Under the pieces are notes generated by a model. The model did no database searches, was not told the origin of the DNA, and saw nothing but the letters and a program-made list of their open reading frames with translations. Below, piece after piece: positions 15,438-24,249 of a stretch of 37,206 nucleotides of DNA. Source of the DNA: Syntrophomonadaceae bacterium (GTDB lineage Bacteria > Bacillota > Syntrophomonadia > Syntrophomonadales > Syntrophothermaceae). Each line of letters begins with the position of its first letter. Within the stretch, counting starts at the first letter, position 1. The stretch is taken from NCBI GenBank assembly GCA_012719535.1, contig JAAYAC010000121.1:1-37206 (forward strand), given 5' to 3'. The position numbers and the translations under genes were made by a program.

Positions 15438-17159
15438 TTATCCGTTTGCAGTTGTTTCTATGCCGCCCGTCTTCAACTGATTTTTTAACTCGGCAGTGGT
15501 CGCGAGTATCTCCCGGGAATGCTCTAGGGAGACGCGTGAAGAGGCCTCTCCGGACAACATGCGGGCAATCTCTTTCACCCTTTCTGCCTCGGTAAGCTTT
15601 CGGGCATAGGTGACCGTGGTGCCTCCCTCCACGGCTTTCTCGAGGAGATAGTGGCAATCCGCAAAGCTGGCCACCTGAGGGGAATGGGTTACCAGTATTA
15701 CCTGGTGATGGCAGGCTATCTCATACAGCTTCTTCGCCATGGCATTCAAGGCACTTCCTCCCACCCCGACATCAATCTCGTCGAAAATGAGGGTTGGAAC
15801 CTCGTAGACCTCGGCCAGCACTTTTTTTAAAGCCAGTACCAGCCTAGAGACTTCCCCTCCGGAGGCTACCCGTGCCAGAGGGCGTGGTTCCTCGCCGGGG
15901 TTGGCGGAAAAGAGAAAAGTAACTTGATCCATGCCGTCCCGGCCGGTGTTTTCACGGGGAGTGATGCTGACCTCAAACCTGACCCCGGGCATCCCCAGTT
16001 GGGATAATTCCTGATGCACCCTGACCTCCAGTAGTTCTTTCGCCTGGCGCCGGTACTCGGAGAGCTGGGCGCAAAGCTCGTGGTATCGCACCCGCAGGTC
16101 CTCTACCTCTTCTTGCAGTTCCGTGACCCGCTGCTCACTACTTTCCAGCCTCGCTTGCTCCTGGCGCGCCTCATCGAGAAATCTCAATATCTCCGGAATA
16201 CTATCACCGTATTTTCGTTTCAACCGGCTGAGAGCCTCCAGGCGCCCCTCAATTTCTTCCAGTGCCCGGGGTTCAAACTCAAGTCGGCTCTTGAACTCCG
16301 CAACCTGCCCCCCGATATCCTCCAGAGTATACAAACACTCCTCCAGGGGGGTTACCAGGCTGGAGAAGAAGTCATCCCTTTTCAAGGCATGGGCCGTTTG
16401 CAGGGCCTGGGCGACCAAGTCATAGGCGCTGGCTTGCTGTTCACTCCCGTAAACCAGTTCGTAGATGTGGCGGGCTCCCTCACCAAGTTCTCCCGCATCC
16501 CGTATACGATCGCGCCTTTGGACAAGTTCCTCCTCCTCCCCGGGAACCAGCTCCAGTGACTCGATCTCCTGTATTTGAAACCGGATCAGGTCAAGATCCC
16601 TGGTACGCCGGCGTTCCCCCGCCAGCAGACTGTCAAGTTCACGCTGTCTTTCCTGCCAGCGGTCATAGGTCTGGCGCACCTGTTCAAGCACCGGGAATAC
16701 ATCCGGGTTGAAGCTGTCCATGTAGTGGATGTACATCCTGGGATGTAGCAACAGCTGGTTATCATGCTGCAAATGGATATCCACCAAGCGTTCTCCCAGT
16801 TCCTTCAACAGTTGCAGGGTGACTGTTCTCCCGTTAATCCGGTTAATGCTTCGCCCGCTCTCACCGATCTCCCGGCGCAGGATCAGCAGGTCGTCGTCCA
16901 CGTCGGCCAGGCCATTTTCTTCCAGATACTGTTTCACCCCGGCATCAGCAATGAAGAAAACTCCTTCAACCACGGCTTTCCGGTTGGCCTCACGGACCAT
17001 GTCAGCGCTCACCCGACCTCCCATCAAGAGACCCAGGGCATCGATAATTATGGATTTGCCGGCCCCAGTCTCTCCGGTTAAAACGTTGAGCCCTTCCTGC
17101 AGTTCCAGCCGTAGCTCGTTTACCAGGATCAGATTCTGAATATGAATCTCCCTCAACAT
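15438..17159 (-). CDS. recN: DNA repair protein RecN
   Basis: SMC-like ATPase acting early at DNA double-strand breaks. The 573-residue product has Walker A GETGAGKS (29-36), long coiled-coil arms (about 160-370, rich in Glu, Arg and Leu), an ABC signature region (LARVASGGEVSRL) and Walker B with D-loop (LIFDEIDVGVGGSAL). Length is normal (about 550-575). ATG 17159 is preceded by GAGGTAA. It lies 11 bases after argR, matching the ahrC-recN pair of Bacillus, and 38 bases before spoIVB. Confidence 0.97.
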   Translation of the reverse strand: MLREIHIQNLILVNELRLELQEGLNVLTGETGAGKSIIIDALGLLMGGRVSADMVREANRKAVVEGVFFIADAGVKQYLEENGLADVDDDLLILRREIGESGRSINRINGRTVTLQLLKELGERLVDIHLQHDNQLLLHPRMYIHYMDSFNPDVFPVLEQVRQTYDRWQERQRELDSLLAGERRRTRDLDLIRFQIQEIESLELVPGEEEELVQRRDRIRDAGELGEGARHIYELVYGSEQQASAYDLVAQALQTAHALKRDDFFSSLVTPLEECLYTLEDIGGQVAEFKSRLEFEPRALEEIEGRLEALSRLKRKYGDSIPEILRFLDEARQEQARLESSEQRVTELQEEVEDLRVRYHELCAQLSEYRRQAKELLEVRVHQELSQLGMPGVRFEVSITPRENTGRDGMDQVTFLFSANPGEEPRPLARVASGGEVSRLVLALKKVLAEVYEVPTLIFDEIDVGVGGSALNAMAKKLYEIACHHQVILVTHSPQVASFADCHYLLEKAVEGGTTVTYARKLTEAERVKEIARMLSGEASSRVSLEHSREILATTAELKNQLKTGGIETTANG

Positions 17160-17170
17160 CGGCCATTACC

Positions 17171-17632
17171 TCACTTAACGGCAATAAGCTCACTAAACTG
17201 GTTGAATACCTCGGGAAGGTATTTCCAGGCCTTCAGCACCACTAAAATTGTATCGTCTCCGGCTACCGTACCCAGGATTCCTTCAAGTTCCGAATTGTCA
17301 ATGGTAGAGGCCACAGCATGGGCGGTTCCCGGCAGGGTCTTGATAACAATCATATATTCGTTGTGTTCCACAGAAACTACGGCATCCGCAAACAGGCGCT
17401 TCATACGATCATACGAGTACCGGTGCCCGCTCTTTTCGGGGAGAGCGTAGCGGTAGCCCTGTCGGTCGGGAATCTTGACCAGCTTCAACTCCTTGATATC
17501 GCGGGATATCGTGGCCTGCGTCACGTCAAACCCTTTCTTGCGCAATTCCTCGCAGAGTTCCTCCTGGGTTTCAATTCTCTGGTTCGAGACCGTCTCCACT
17601 ATGGCGAAGTGCCGCCTTGCCTTCAATGGCAT
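17171..17632 (-). CDS. argR: Arginine repressor ArgR/AhrC
   Basis: Hexameric arginine-sensing repressor of arginine synthesis and activator of catabolism. The N-terminal winged-helix domain contains ETQEELCEELRKKGFDVTQATISRDIKEL, with the family's TQATISRD recognition helix. The C-terminal oligomerisation and arginine-binding domain contains GTAHAVASTID and GTVAGDDTILVV. About 153 residues, as usual. Starts at GTG 17635 and ATG 17632 sit very close to the GAGGGG site; TTG 17626 has the best spacing (eight bases) and gives a N-terminus aligning with AhrC, so 17626 may be the true start. Its 5' end overlaps the tail of the interrupted ytqB-like gene. Confidence 0.95.
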   Translation of the reverse strand: MPLKARRHFAIVETVSNQRIETQEELCEELRKKGFDVTQATISRDIKELKLVKIPDRQGYRYALPEKSGHRYSYDRMKRLFADAVVSVEHNEYMIVIKTLPGTAHAVASTIDNSELEGILGTVAGDDTILVVLKAWKYLPEVFNQFSELIAVK

Positions 17633-18212
17633 CACCCCTCAGCTTTTCAATGGCTATCAACTGTGGAGGTTCATTGGCCTGGTTCAAAAACTCGACTCTA
17701 ACCACGCAAAACCGGGTCTGGTCAAGGGTAGAGACATACTCCAAGACCTGCTCGACCTCCTTTTTTCCCCCCGGGTGACCGGTGTAACCAACCACGGTAA
17801 TGAGCCCGCCCACGGCCAACAGGGGCAGCAAACCCGTGAGGGCAGCTACCGTAGTTTAGGTAATAGTTATTATCTCCCTGCTCCCACCCGGCAGGTAACC
17901 CAGGTTGAACATGGCCGCCCTAACCGTACCCTTGATGTAGCGACCCATGTACCGGTGGTCATCCAGGATTACCACCGTCTGCTCCAAGCAGTCGTGTTCC
18001 TGTAGCAGCCTCCTGGTATTGTTGATGGCCTGTTCCTGAATGTCAAAGGCATACACCTTGCCTCGCGGGCCCACCAGCCGGGCCAGGAATAGCGTGTCTC
18101 TGCCGTTGCCACAGGTGGCGTCCACTACCGTATCGCCCTCTCCGGCAATCATCCCGATCAGGGTATGGGAAAAACCAACCGCGTTTCTTGGCCGGAACCA
18201 GCTTCTTTCCAT
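17571..18212 (-). pseudogene. ytqB: YtqB-like rRNA/tRNA methyltransferase interrupted by in-frame TAA
   Basis: SAM-dependent methyltransferase of the PF06962 family, broken by one codon. The first 118 residues contain motif I VVDATCGNGRDTLFLA and motif IV NLGYLPGG, then stop at TAA 17858-17856. The same frame continues for 94 more codons with TTVAAL, GGLITVVGYTGHPGG, EFLNQANEPP and LIAIEK, all canonical for the C-terminal half. In relatives the region reads IIT-KPE-TTIAAL, so TAA replaces the position normally occupied by Glu, consistent with a single GAA-to-TAA change. No base is inserted or lost. There is no ribosome binding site for a restart. A normal member is about 190 residues; the extra C-terminal tail overlaps argR. 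The gene starts directly at the nadK stop. Confidence 0.88.
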
Positions 18213-19028
18213 CTATTCCCCACCCTGATACAACCTGGTGCCTAATACCTGCCAACCTGTTTTCGTCTTAAACCTGACCAACCGGGTCTTGACCGCCGCT
18301 CCAGTATACTCGACCAAGTCACCCGGCATCAGGGGCACCTCCAATTGCCCGTCTATCGCCAGCACCGCTGTTCTATAGTTGTCCAGCGAAACCGAGATGC
18401 GCTGGCCAGCATCGACCACCAGGGGTCTGTTGGCCAGGTTGTAGGAACATATAGGAGTAATAACCAGGCTACTTACGTCAGGCAGCAACACGGGTCCACC
18501 GGCGGCCAAAGAATAACCCGTAGATCCGGTGGGTGTAGCGCAAATGATACCATCCCCCCGGCATTTACCCAGAGGTTGGTTGTCGATATTGATGCTCAAC
18601 TCCACTATCCGTACAGCTTCCGACCTGATCACTGCGTCGTTCAAAGCCAGGTAAGAGGCTGCCGGTTGAGCTTTTTTCTTGACCTTAACCTGCAGCATCA
18701 ACCGCTCTTCTATGTGGAAATCACCGGATACCAGACGTCGAAGGTAAGCATCCACCTCGCCGGACTGGAGTTCAGCCAGAAACCCAATTTTCCCCAGATT
18801 GACCCCCAGCAAGGGTATACCGCGGGGGCTGTATTCACGAGCCGCCCTCAGGATAGTGCCGTCTCCCCCCAGTACGATGACCAGGTCAGCCTGGTGCCGG
18901 TTGCGATGTTCGTGGTTTTCGTACTCCGTCCATACTTGGATATCTAGTTGCTTCAACTTGTCCAGGAGTTCCCGGGCCAAGAGCACGGAGCGTTGCTTCT
19001 GGGAATTCAGTACAATACCTACTATCAC
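18213..19028 (-). CDS. nadK: NAD kinase
   Basis: Phosphorylates NAD to NADP. The 271-residue protein has the GGDGT motif (54-58), LNDAVI (about 129-133) and the conserved ATPTGSTGYSLAAGGP loop near 163-178, which together define ATP/polyphosphate NAD kinases. The start is GTG 19028, four bases inside the tlyA 3' end, with a GGGGGG-rich site just upstream. The order tlyA-nadK-argR-recN is the typical clostridial arrangement. Confidence 0.96.
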   Translation of the reverse strand: MIVGIVLNSQKQRSVLLARELLDKLKQLDIQVWTEYENHEHRNRHQADLVIVLGGDGTILRAAREYSPRGIPLLGVNLGKIGFLAELQSGEVDAYLRRLVSGDFHIEERLMLQVKVKKKAQPAASYLALNDAVIRSEAVRIVELSINIDNQPLGKCRGDGIICATPTGSTGYSLAAGGPVLLPDVSSLVITPICSYNLANRPLVVDAGQRISVSLDNYRTAVLAIDGQLEVPLMPGDLVEYTGAAVKTRLVRFKTKTGWQVLGTRLYQGGE

Positions 19029-19837
19029 GGGATCCCCCCCAATTTATGGTGGGCCTCACTTACTATCTCGGCAATACTTGGGATATGCCTGCCCGGAGCT
19101 GCCGGGTGCTTTTTCAGGTGAATGAAATACTCGATATTGCCTTCCGGGCCTTTTAAGGGGGAATAGGTTACGCCCTGAAGTGAAAAACCGACGGCCGCTG
19201 CCGTCTCAATCACCCGGAAGAGCACCTGGCCATGGACCTCGGGGTCTTTCACAACCCCCTTTTTACCCACCTTATCCCGGCCAGCCTCAAACTGGGGCTT
19301 CACTAGAGCCAGGACCTCCCCGCCTTCTTTAACCAGCGGGAAAACACCCGGCAGGACTTTGTCCAGTGAGATAAATGATACGTCAATGGTAGCAATGTCG
19401 ACCTGTGCACCCAGGTTCTGAGGAGTAAAATGCCTGATATTGGTTCTCTCGTGGACTATCACACGTTCATCATTGCGCAGTTTCCAGTCAAGCTGCCCGT
19501 ACCCCACATCCAGAGCCACCACTCTGACGGCCCCGTGTTGTAGTGCACAGTCGGTGAAACCACCGGTAGAGGCTCCTACATCCAGCACGGACTTGCCGCG
19601 GAAGGAGATACCAAAATCCCTGATAGCACCTTCAAGTTTCAGCCCGCCCCGGCTTACGTAGGGCATACTCCCATCCAGAATGACAATGTTCGCATCCACG
19701 GGTACTCTGGTGCCTGGCTTGTCTATTTTCTGGCCATTAACCAGTATCTTTCCCGCCAGGATCATAGCTCTGGCTTTTTCCCTGCTGGGCATCAGCCCCC
19801 GGTGGCAAAGCACCACATCCAGCCTATTTTTCTCCAA
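19025..19837 (-). CDS. tlyA: TlyA family 2'-O-ribose rRNA methyltransferase
   Basis: Methylates 2'-O-ribose in 16S/23S rRNA. An S4 RNA-binding domain (about 1-62, RLDVVLCHRGLMPSREKARA) precedes an FtsJ-like domain with DVGASTGGFTD (SAM binding), the KLEGA lysine, DVSFISL and LVKPQFE. The start is TTG 19837, with GGAGG ten bases upstream; this gives 270 residues with the S4 domain at the N-terminus as in relatives. A longer in-frame opening to 19915 is rejected because it adds unrelated residues and a 92-base overlap with dxs. Known older labels as a hemolysin are misleading. Confidence 0.94.
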   Translation of the reverse strand: MEKNRLDVVLCHRGLMPSREKARAMILAGKILVNGQKIDKPGTRVPVDANIVILDGSMPYVSRGGLKLEGAIRDFGISFRGKSVLDVGASTGGFTDCALQHGAVRVVALDVGYGQLDWKLRNDERVIVHERTNIRHFTPQNLGAQVDIATIDVSFISLDKVLPGVFPLVKEGGEVLALVKPQFEAGRDKVGKKGVVKDPEVHGQVLFRVIETAAAVGFSLQGVTYSPLKGPEGNIEYFIHLKKHPAAPGRHIPSIAEIVSEAHHKLGGIP

Positions 19838-21737
19838 ACTTGAGCAGCCTCCAGCCTTCCGGCCTGCCCATTCCCGGCCATCTTTCCACAACCCTTTGCA
19901 CCAGCGAACGAGCATCCATCCTCAGACTTTCCAGCAGAATGTTGGTGTTCCCATGTTCTACAAACCTGTCCGGAACGCCAATGCGCAGTACCTGGTTACC
20001 GGTGCCCAGGTCTGAAATCAATTCAAGAATTGCTCCTCCAAACCCTCCTTGAAGGGCATTTTCTTCAACGGTTACCACCTTTTTGAACCTTCTGAGCAGT
20101 TCAGATAGTAGTTGCTCGTCCAGCGGCTTGATAAACCGGGCGTCGACCAGAGTAGCTAAAATGCCCCTGTCTTCCAGCATGGTGGCTGCACGCCGCGCCA
20201 AGCCCACCCCGCGCCCAACCGCCAGAAACAGTATATCTTTACCTTCTCTGAGCACCCGGGCCTGACCCCGGGGAATAACCCTTCTCCGGTCGCTCACCGG
20301 TACGCCCTCTCCACTACCCCGGGGGTAACGGATCGCTACCGGACCCTCATAATCCATGGCTGAATCCAACATGTCGGCCAGTTCATTTTCGTCCGCCGCC
20401 GCCATGACGGTAAGATTAGGAATATGGCGAAGATAAGAGAGATCAAATACCCCGTGATGGGTGGGACCATCCTCCCCAACCAACCCGGCCCGGTCGATGG
20501 CAAACACCACCGGAAGGTTTTGTAAACAAACATCATGCACAATCTGGTCATAAGCTCGCTGTAGAAAAGTAGAATAAATGGCGACCACCGGCCGCAGGCC
20601 CATACGAGCCATACCGGCCGCCATAGTTACGGCATGCTGCTCGCAGATGCCCACGTCGAAGAACCTTTCCGGGAAACGCTCGGCAAATCTGGACAGCCCG
20701 GTCCCGCTGGCCATCGCCGCAGTTATAGCGACCATCCTGTGATCCCGGGACCCTCTTTCCACCATAAAATCTCCGAAAACCTGGGTATAGGTCTTGAGTT
20801 TCGACTGCACCGGCACCCCCGTTTCAACGTCAAAAGGTCCTATGCCATGGAATTCGTCGGGGTGGTTGCAAGCCGGCTCGTATCCCCGCCCCTTCTGGGT
20901 AATAACATGGAGCAACACCGGGCCCTTCATCTGCTTGGTCTTCCTGAATACTGAAACCAGGTCTTCCAGGTTATGACCATCAATAGGACCGATATAGGTA
21001 AAACCCAACTCCTCGAAAAACATCCCCGGCACTACCAGGTATTTGAGCGTGTCCTTTACCTTGACGGCGGCTTTACGGATATTGGGCCCTATTCCGGGTA
21101 TCCTTTCCAACACTCCTTCGATCTCTTCCTTGCGCCGGAAATAGGCCGGATCAGCTCGCAAGTTGCTAAGATAGGTGGACAGGGCCCCCACGTTCCGCGA
21201 AATAGACATTTCGTTATCGTTCAAGATGACTGTTAGATCGGTTTTCGTATGGCCGGCATGGTTGAGCGCCTCAAAAGCCATGCCACCGGTCAGGGCTCCA
21301 TCTCCTATGACGGCTACCACCCGGAAATCATCTCCCATAAGGTCCCGGGCCAGTGCCATACCTAAACCTGCGGAAATAGATGTACTGCTATGACCGGTAT
21401 CAAATGCGTCGTGCTCACTTTCCTCAGATTTGGGGAATCCGCTCAACCCACCATAAGTTCGCAGGGACGCAATCTGTTTTATTCGGCCGGTCAACATCTT
21501 ATGTACATAACTCTGATGACCAACATCCCATACTATCTTGTCCCGGGGGCTTTCCAGCACATAGTGTAAAGCCAGGGTCAACTCCACCACCCCCAGGTTG
21601 GCGGCCAGGTGCCCGCCGTTCTCAGCCACCACGGTTACCAATATATCACGAATTTCCCCCGCAAGCTGTCTTAGCTGAGCCATGGTAAGTTGCTTAAGGT
21701 CAGACGGAGAGCTGACCCGTTCCAGAAGAGTTTGCAC
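19824..21737 (-). CDS. dxs: 1-deoxy-D-xylulose-5-phosphate synthase
   Basis: Thiamin-diphosphate enzyme that joins pyruvate and glyceraldehyde 3-phosphate, first step of the MEP isoprenoid pathway. The 637-residue length is standard. GDGALTGGMAFEALNHAG and NDNEMSIS form the ThDP/Mg binding motif; GHQSYVHKMLTGR and DVGICEQHAVTMAAGMA are also diagnostic. GTG 21737 has AGGAGG ten bases upstream. It follows ispA, giving a compact isoprenoid pair (ispA-dxs). The 144-base gap between them contains a CCCCTCC/GGAGGGG inverted repeat (21788-21815) without a T-run. Confidence 0.98.
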   Translation of the reverse strand: MQTLLERVSSPSDLKQLTMAQLRQLAGEIRDILVTVVAENGGHLAANLGVVELTLALHYVLESPRDKIVWDVGHQSYVHKMLTGRIKQIASLRTYGGLSGFPKSEESEHDAFDTGHSSTSISAGLGMALARDLMGDDFRVVAVIGDGALTGGMAFEALNHAGHTKTDLTVILNDNEMSISRNVGALSTYLSNLRADPAYFRRKEEIEGVLERIPGIGPNIRKAAVKVKDTLKYLVVPGMFFEELGFTYIGPIDGHNLEDLVSVFRKTKQMKGPVLLHVITQKGRGYEPACNHPDEFHGIGPFDVETGVPVQSKLKTYTQVFGDFMVERGSRDHRMVAITAAMASGTGLSRFAERFPERFFDVGICEQHAVTMAAGMARMGLRPVVAIYSTFLQRAYDQIVHDVCLQNLPVVFAIDRAGLVGEDGPTHHGVFDLSYLRHIPNLTVMAAADENELADMLDSAMDYEGPVAIRYPRGSGEGVPVSDRRRVIPRGQARVLREGKDILFLAVGRGVGLARRAATMLEDRGILATLVDARFIKPLDEQLLSELLRRFKKVVTVEENALQGGFGGAILELISDLGTGNQVLRIGVPDRFVEHGNTNILLESLRMDARSLVQRVVERWPGMGRPEGWRLLKFGEK

Positions 21738-21787
21738 TCTTTTTCAGCCTCCTCGGCATAAGGTTGCACTTCAATACTCGTGAACTA

Positions 21788-21815
21788 CCCCTCCCTGCAC
21801 CACGCTGCGGAGGGG
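21788..21815 (-). repeat. Inverted repeat between ispA and dxs
   Basis: Perfect 7-bp arms CCCCTCC and GGAGGGG flank a 14-base centre that can itself form a GCA/TGC pairing. It lies in the 144-base gap between ispA and dxs. Neither strand shows a T-run directly after it, so termination is doubtful; an operon-internal RNA structure is the alternative. Confidence 0.4.
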
Positions 21816-21881
21816 CTTCTAGCTGCATGCCGGTGTATCAAACACTGCCATCTCTGGGTTATTCATTACTCGCGTGCGGCT

Positions 21882-22784
21882 CTAACTCTGTCTTTCCAGC
21901 ACATAATGAGCCAGGTTACGCAGAAAATCAGCTTCCGGCCCGAACGGTGCCAGGCTTTCCACCGCCTCCTGGATACAAGTGCGGGCTACCCGCCTGGCTT
22001 CATCCAATCCCAGCAAATACGGGTAGGTAGCTTTCTCGTTTTTCCTATCGCTTCCCACGGGCTTCCCGATAACCTGTTCATCGCCTTCCACGTCGAGGAT
22101 GTCATCGGTAACCTGGAACCCGAGCCCAAAACTTTCGGCGTAACGGGTCAGGGCCTTCAGGCGTTCGTCCTCAACCCCGAACAACATCGACCCGCTCCGC
22201 AGGCAGGCACGAAAGAGCGCTCCGGTTTTGCGGCTGTGTATATCTTTCAGTAGTTCCAGGCTTATTTCGGCTCCTTCCGCTTCCAGGTCGAGTACCTGCC
22301 CGCCGATCATGCCCTGACTGCCTGCTGCTACCGCTACTTCGTGGATAACCTTCATTACCTGGACAGGTTCAAGCCCCGGAATACTCGCACTGCCAGCCAA
22401 TACTTCAAACGCCAGGGTGAGAAGGGCATCCCCCGTCAGGATGGCGTTGGCTTCCCCAAATACCTTGTGACAGGTCGGCTTGCCTCGCCGTAAGTCATCA
22501 TCATCCATAGCCGGAAGATCATCATGCACCAGGGAGTAACAGTGTATCATTTCGATAGCACACGCGGTCGGCAAAGCTTTTTCAACTTCCCCGCCCACTG
22601 CCCTGGCCGCCTCCAGAACCAGGGTGGGCCTTAAACGCTTGCCGCCATTGAAGACGGCATAATGCATGGCCTGGTGTATTACCGGCGGATAACTACCCGC
22701 AGGCGGCATGAAACGGACCAGGTGACGGTCGATATACGCCTGCCTCTCCTGTAGTTGCCGCACAAAATCCCCACAAACCGCCAT
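21882..22784 (-). CDS. ispA: Polyprenyl diphosphate synthase (farnesyl/geranyl diphosphate synthase)
   Basis: Condenses IPP with allylic diphosphates to give FPP. The 300-residue trans-prenyltransferase has the first Asp-rich motif in HDDLPAMDDDDLRRGKPT and the second in VTDDILD, with GGKRLRP near the N-terminus. ATG 22784 (MAVCGDF) has AAGGAG ten bases upstream and gives normal length; an in-frame opening to 22895 overlaps xseB almost wholly at its 3' end and is not used. It begins 17 bases after xseB. The two residues before the first Asp-rich motif fit a short-chain (C15) product, but chain length cannot be fixed by eye. Confidence 0.94.
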   Translation of the reverse strand: MAVCGDFVRQLQERQAYIDRHLVRFMPPAGSYPPVIHQAMHYAVFNGGKRLRPTLVLEAARAVGGEVEKALPTACAIEMIHCYSLVHDDLPAMDDDDLRRGKPTCHKVFGEANAILTGDALLTLAFEVLAGSASIPGLEPVQVMKVIHEVAVAAGSQGMIGGQVLDLEAEGAEISLELLKDIHSRKTGALFRACLRSGSMLFGVEDERLKALTRYAESFGLGFQVTDDILDVEGDEQVIGKPVGSDRKNEKATYPYLLGLDEARRVARTCIQEAVESLAPFGPEADFLRNLAHYVLERQS

Positions 22785-22801
22785 CGCCCCGTTTCTCCTT
22801 C

Positions 22802-23023
22802 CTAGTCTTCCAGGAGGCTGAGTTCCCAACCCGAGTTCAGGTTCCTGGTAAGCTTCAACACCCGTCCCTCGGCTTCTTTTAACTGGCTTTCGCAACTACG
22901 GAAAAGATGGATACCTTCTTCAAACATCTGCAGAGTCTCCTCCAGGTCCAGGTTGCCTTCCTCGAGCCGGGATACGATCTCCTCCAATCTGGCCATGGCC
23001 TTCTCAAAACTCATACTTTCCAT
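22802..23023 (-). CDS. xseB: Exodeoxyribonuclease VII small subunit
   Basis: Small helical subunit of exonuclease VII, 73 residues. It contains the family core SFEKAMARLEEIVSRLEEG and LDLEETLQMFEEGI. It partners XseA for degradation of single-stranded DNA. Its start overlaps the xseA 3' end by 13 bases, indicating coupled translation of the two subunits. Confidence 0.96.
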   Translation of the reverse strand: MESMSFEKAMARLEEIVSRLEEGNLDLEETLQMFEEGIHLFRSCESQLKEAEGRVLKLTRNLNSGWELSLLED

Positions 23024-24246
23024 TCTTCACCAGGCTCCTTTTCCTCAACTGTCACTCGCATCAGCCCCTGGCCGAGTATTACCTCCAGCGTCTCCCCGAT
23101 GTAAACCTCTTCTACATTTTTTACAATTTTTCCTGCCTCTAGCTTGCGCACCAGGGCGTAACCCCGCCGCAAGACCTTGACAGGCCCCAGGGCATCCAGT
23201 TGCCGGGCGGCGCTCCCCAACCGGTAGGCTTTCGCGGTCAACACCGCGGTACAGGCCCTTACAAACCTGCCCCTGAGATCTGCCAGATGCCTTTGCCTGT
23301 CCAGAATAACACTCCCGGGGTCTGACCATATTCTTTTTCCTTTCAGATAGTCCAGTTCCTGCCACTTGCGGGTTATGTACCTCTCCAGCGCCTTCTGCAG
23401 CCGCTCTTTCACAACCTGTAGATCGCGGTACAGAATGTTCATGTCTGGAACTGCGAGCTGTGCGGCCTGGGTGGGGGTAGCCGCCCGCACATCAGCCGCC
23501 ATGTCGCACAGACAGTAATCAACTTCATGGCCTACTGCAGATATTACCGGAATCTTGGAGTTGTAAACGGCTCGTACTACTTCTTCCGTGTTAAAAGCCC
23601 ACAGGTCCTCGAAAGAGCCACCGCCGCGACCTACGATGATGACATCAACGTCAGTATATTCATTCAGGGCCTTAATCGCCCCGGCAACTTCCGCTGGGGC
23701 CGTCTCTCCCTGTACCGCACTGTGAGCGATGACGACCTCCGTTCCCGGGCGCCGCTGCCTGATTATCCTCAAGATGTCGCGGAAAGCCGCCCCGTCCTGG
23801 GAGGTAACAAGTCCCACCTTCCGAACGAAGGAGGGCAGGGGCCTCTTCCTGTCCGCGGCAAAAAGCCCTTCGCGCTCGAGCCTGTCGCGCAGCTGGCACA
23901 ACTGCAGGAACAACGCCCCCAGACCATCAGGTTCCAATTCTTCAACATACAGCTGGTAACGACCACTTTTCTCAAAAACAGAAATGTACCCGCGCGCCAG
24001 TACCTTCATTCCGTTCTCCGGGGCAAACCTGAGTTCCCGGGCCCGGCTGCGAAACATGACACAACCGATGACCGCCCCCCCTTCCTTCAGGCTGAAATAG
24101 AGGTGGCCGGATTTCTGGTAATGCTTGAAATCCGATATCTCGCCTTTTACCCAGACTCCGGCCAGTAACCGATCCCTCTCCAGAATCCCCCGAATATGGG
24201 CGGTCAACTCACTGACCGAGAGTATCTTGCCCCTATCCATACCCAA
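23011..24246 (-). CDS. xseA: Exodeoxyribonuclease VII large subunit
   Basis: Catalytic subunit of exonuclease VII, 411 residues. The N-terminal OB-fold (about 8-105) begins SVSELTAHIRGILE and includes VWVKGEISDFKHYQKSGHLYFSLK. The nuclease domain has PTVVxSxxxA-type elements VGLVTSQDGAAFRDILRI, RGGGSFEDLWAFN, and ISAVGHEVDYCLCDMAADVRAATPT. A coiled-coil C-terminus follows. Length is slightly short but normal for clostridia. It starts three bases after the folD-like gene. Confidence 0.97.
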   Translation of the reverse strand: MGMDRGKILSVSELTAHIRGILERDRLLAGVWVKGEISDFKHYQKSGHLYFSLKEGGAVIGCVMFRSRARELRFAPENGMKVLARGYISVFEKSGRYQLYVEELEPDGLGALFLQLCQLRDRLEREGLFAADRKRPLPSFVRKVGLVTSQDGAAFRDILRIIRQRRPGTEVVIAHSAVQGETAPAEVAGAIKALNEYTDVDVIIVGRGGGSFEDLWAFNTEEVVRAVYNSKIPVISAVGHEVDYCLCDMAADVRAATPTQAAQLAVPDMNILYRDLQVVKERLQKALERYITRKWQELDYLKGKRIWSDPGSVILDRQRHLADLRGRFVRACTAVLTAKAYRLGSAARQLDALGPVKVLRRGYALVRKLEAGKIVKNVEEVYIGETLEVILGQGLMRVTVEEKEPGEEWKV

Positions 24247-24249
24247 ACC

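Noticed and set aside
17856-17858. Recoding (selenocysteine or pyrrolysine) at the ytqB-like internal stop
   Set aside because: The codon is TAA, not TGA or TAG, and no stem-loop resembling a recoding element was seen; a nonsense substitution is simpler.
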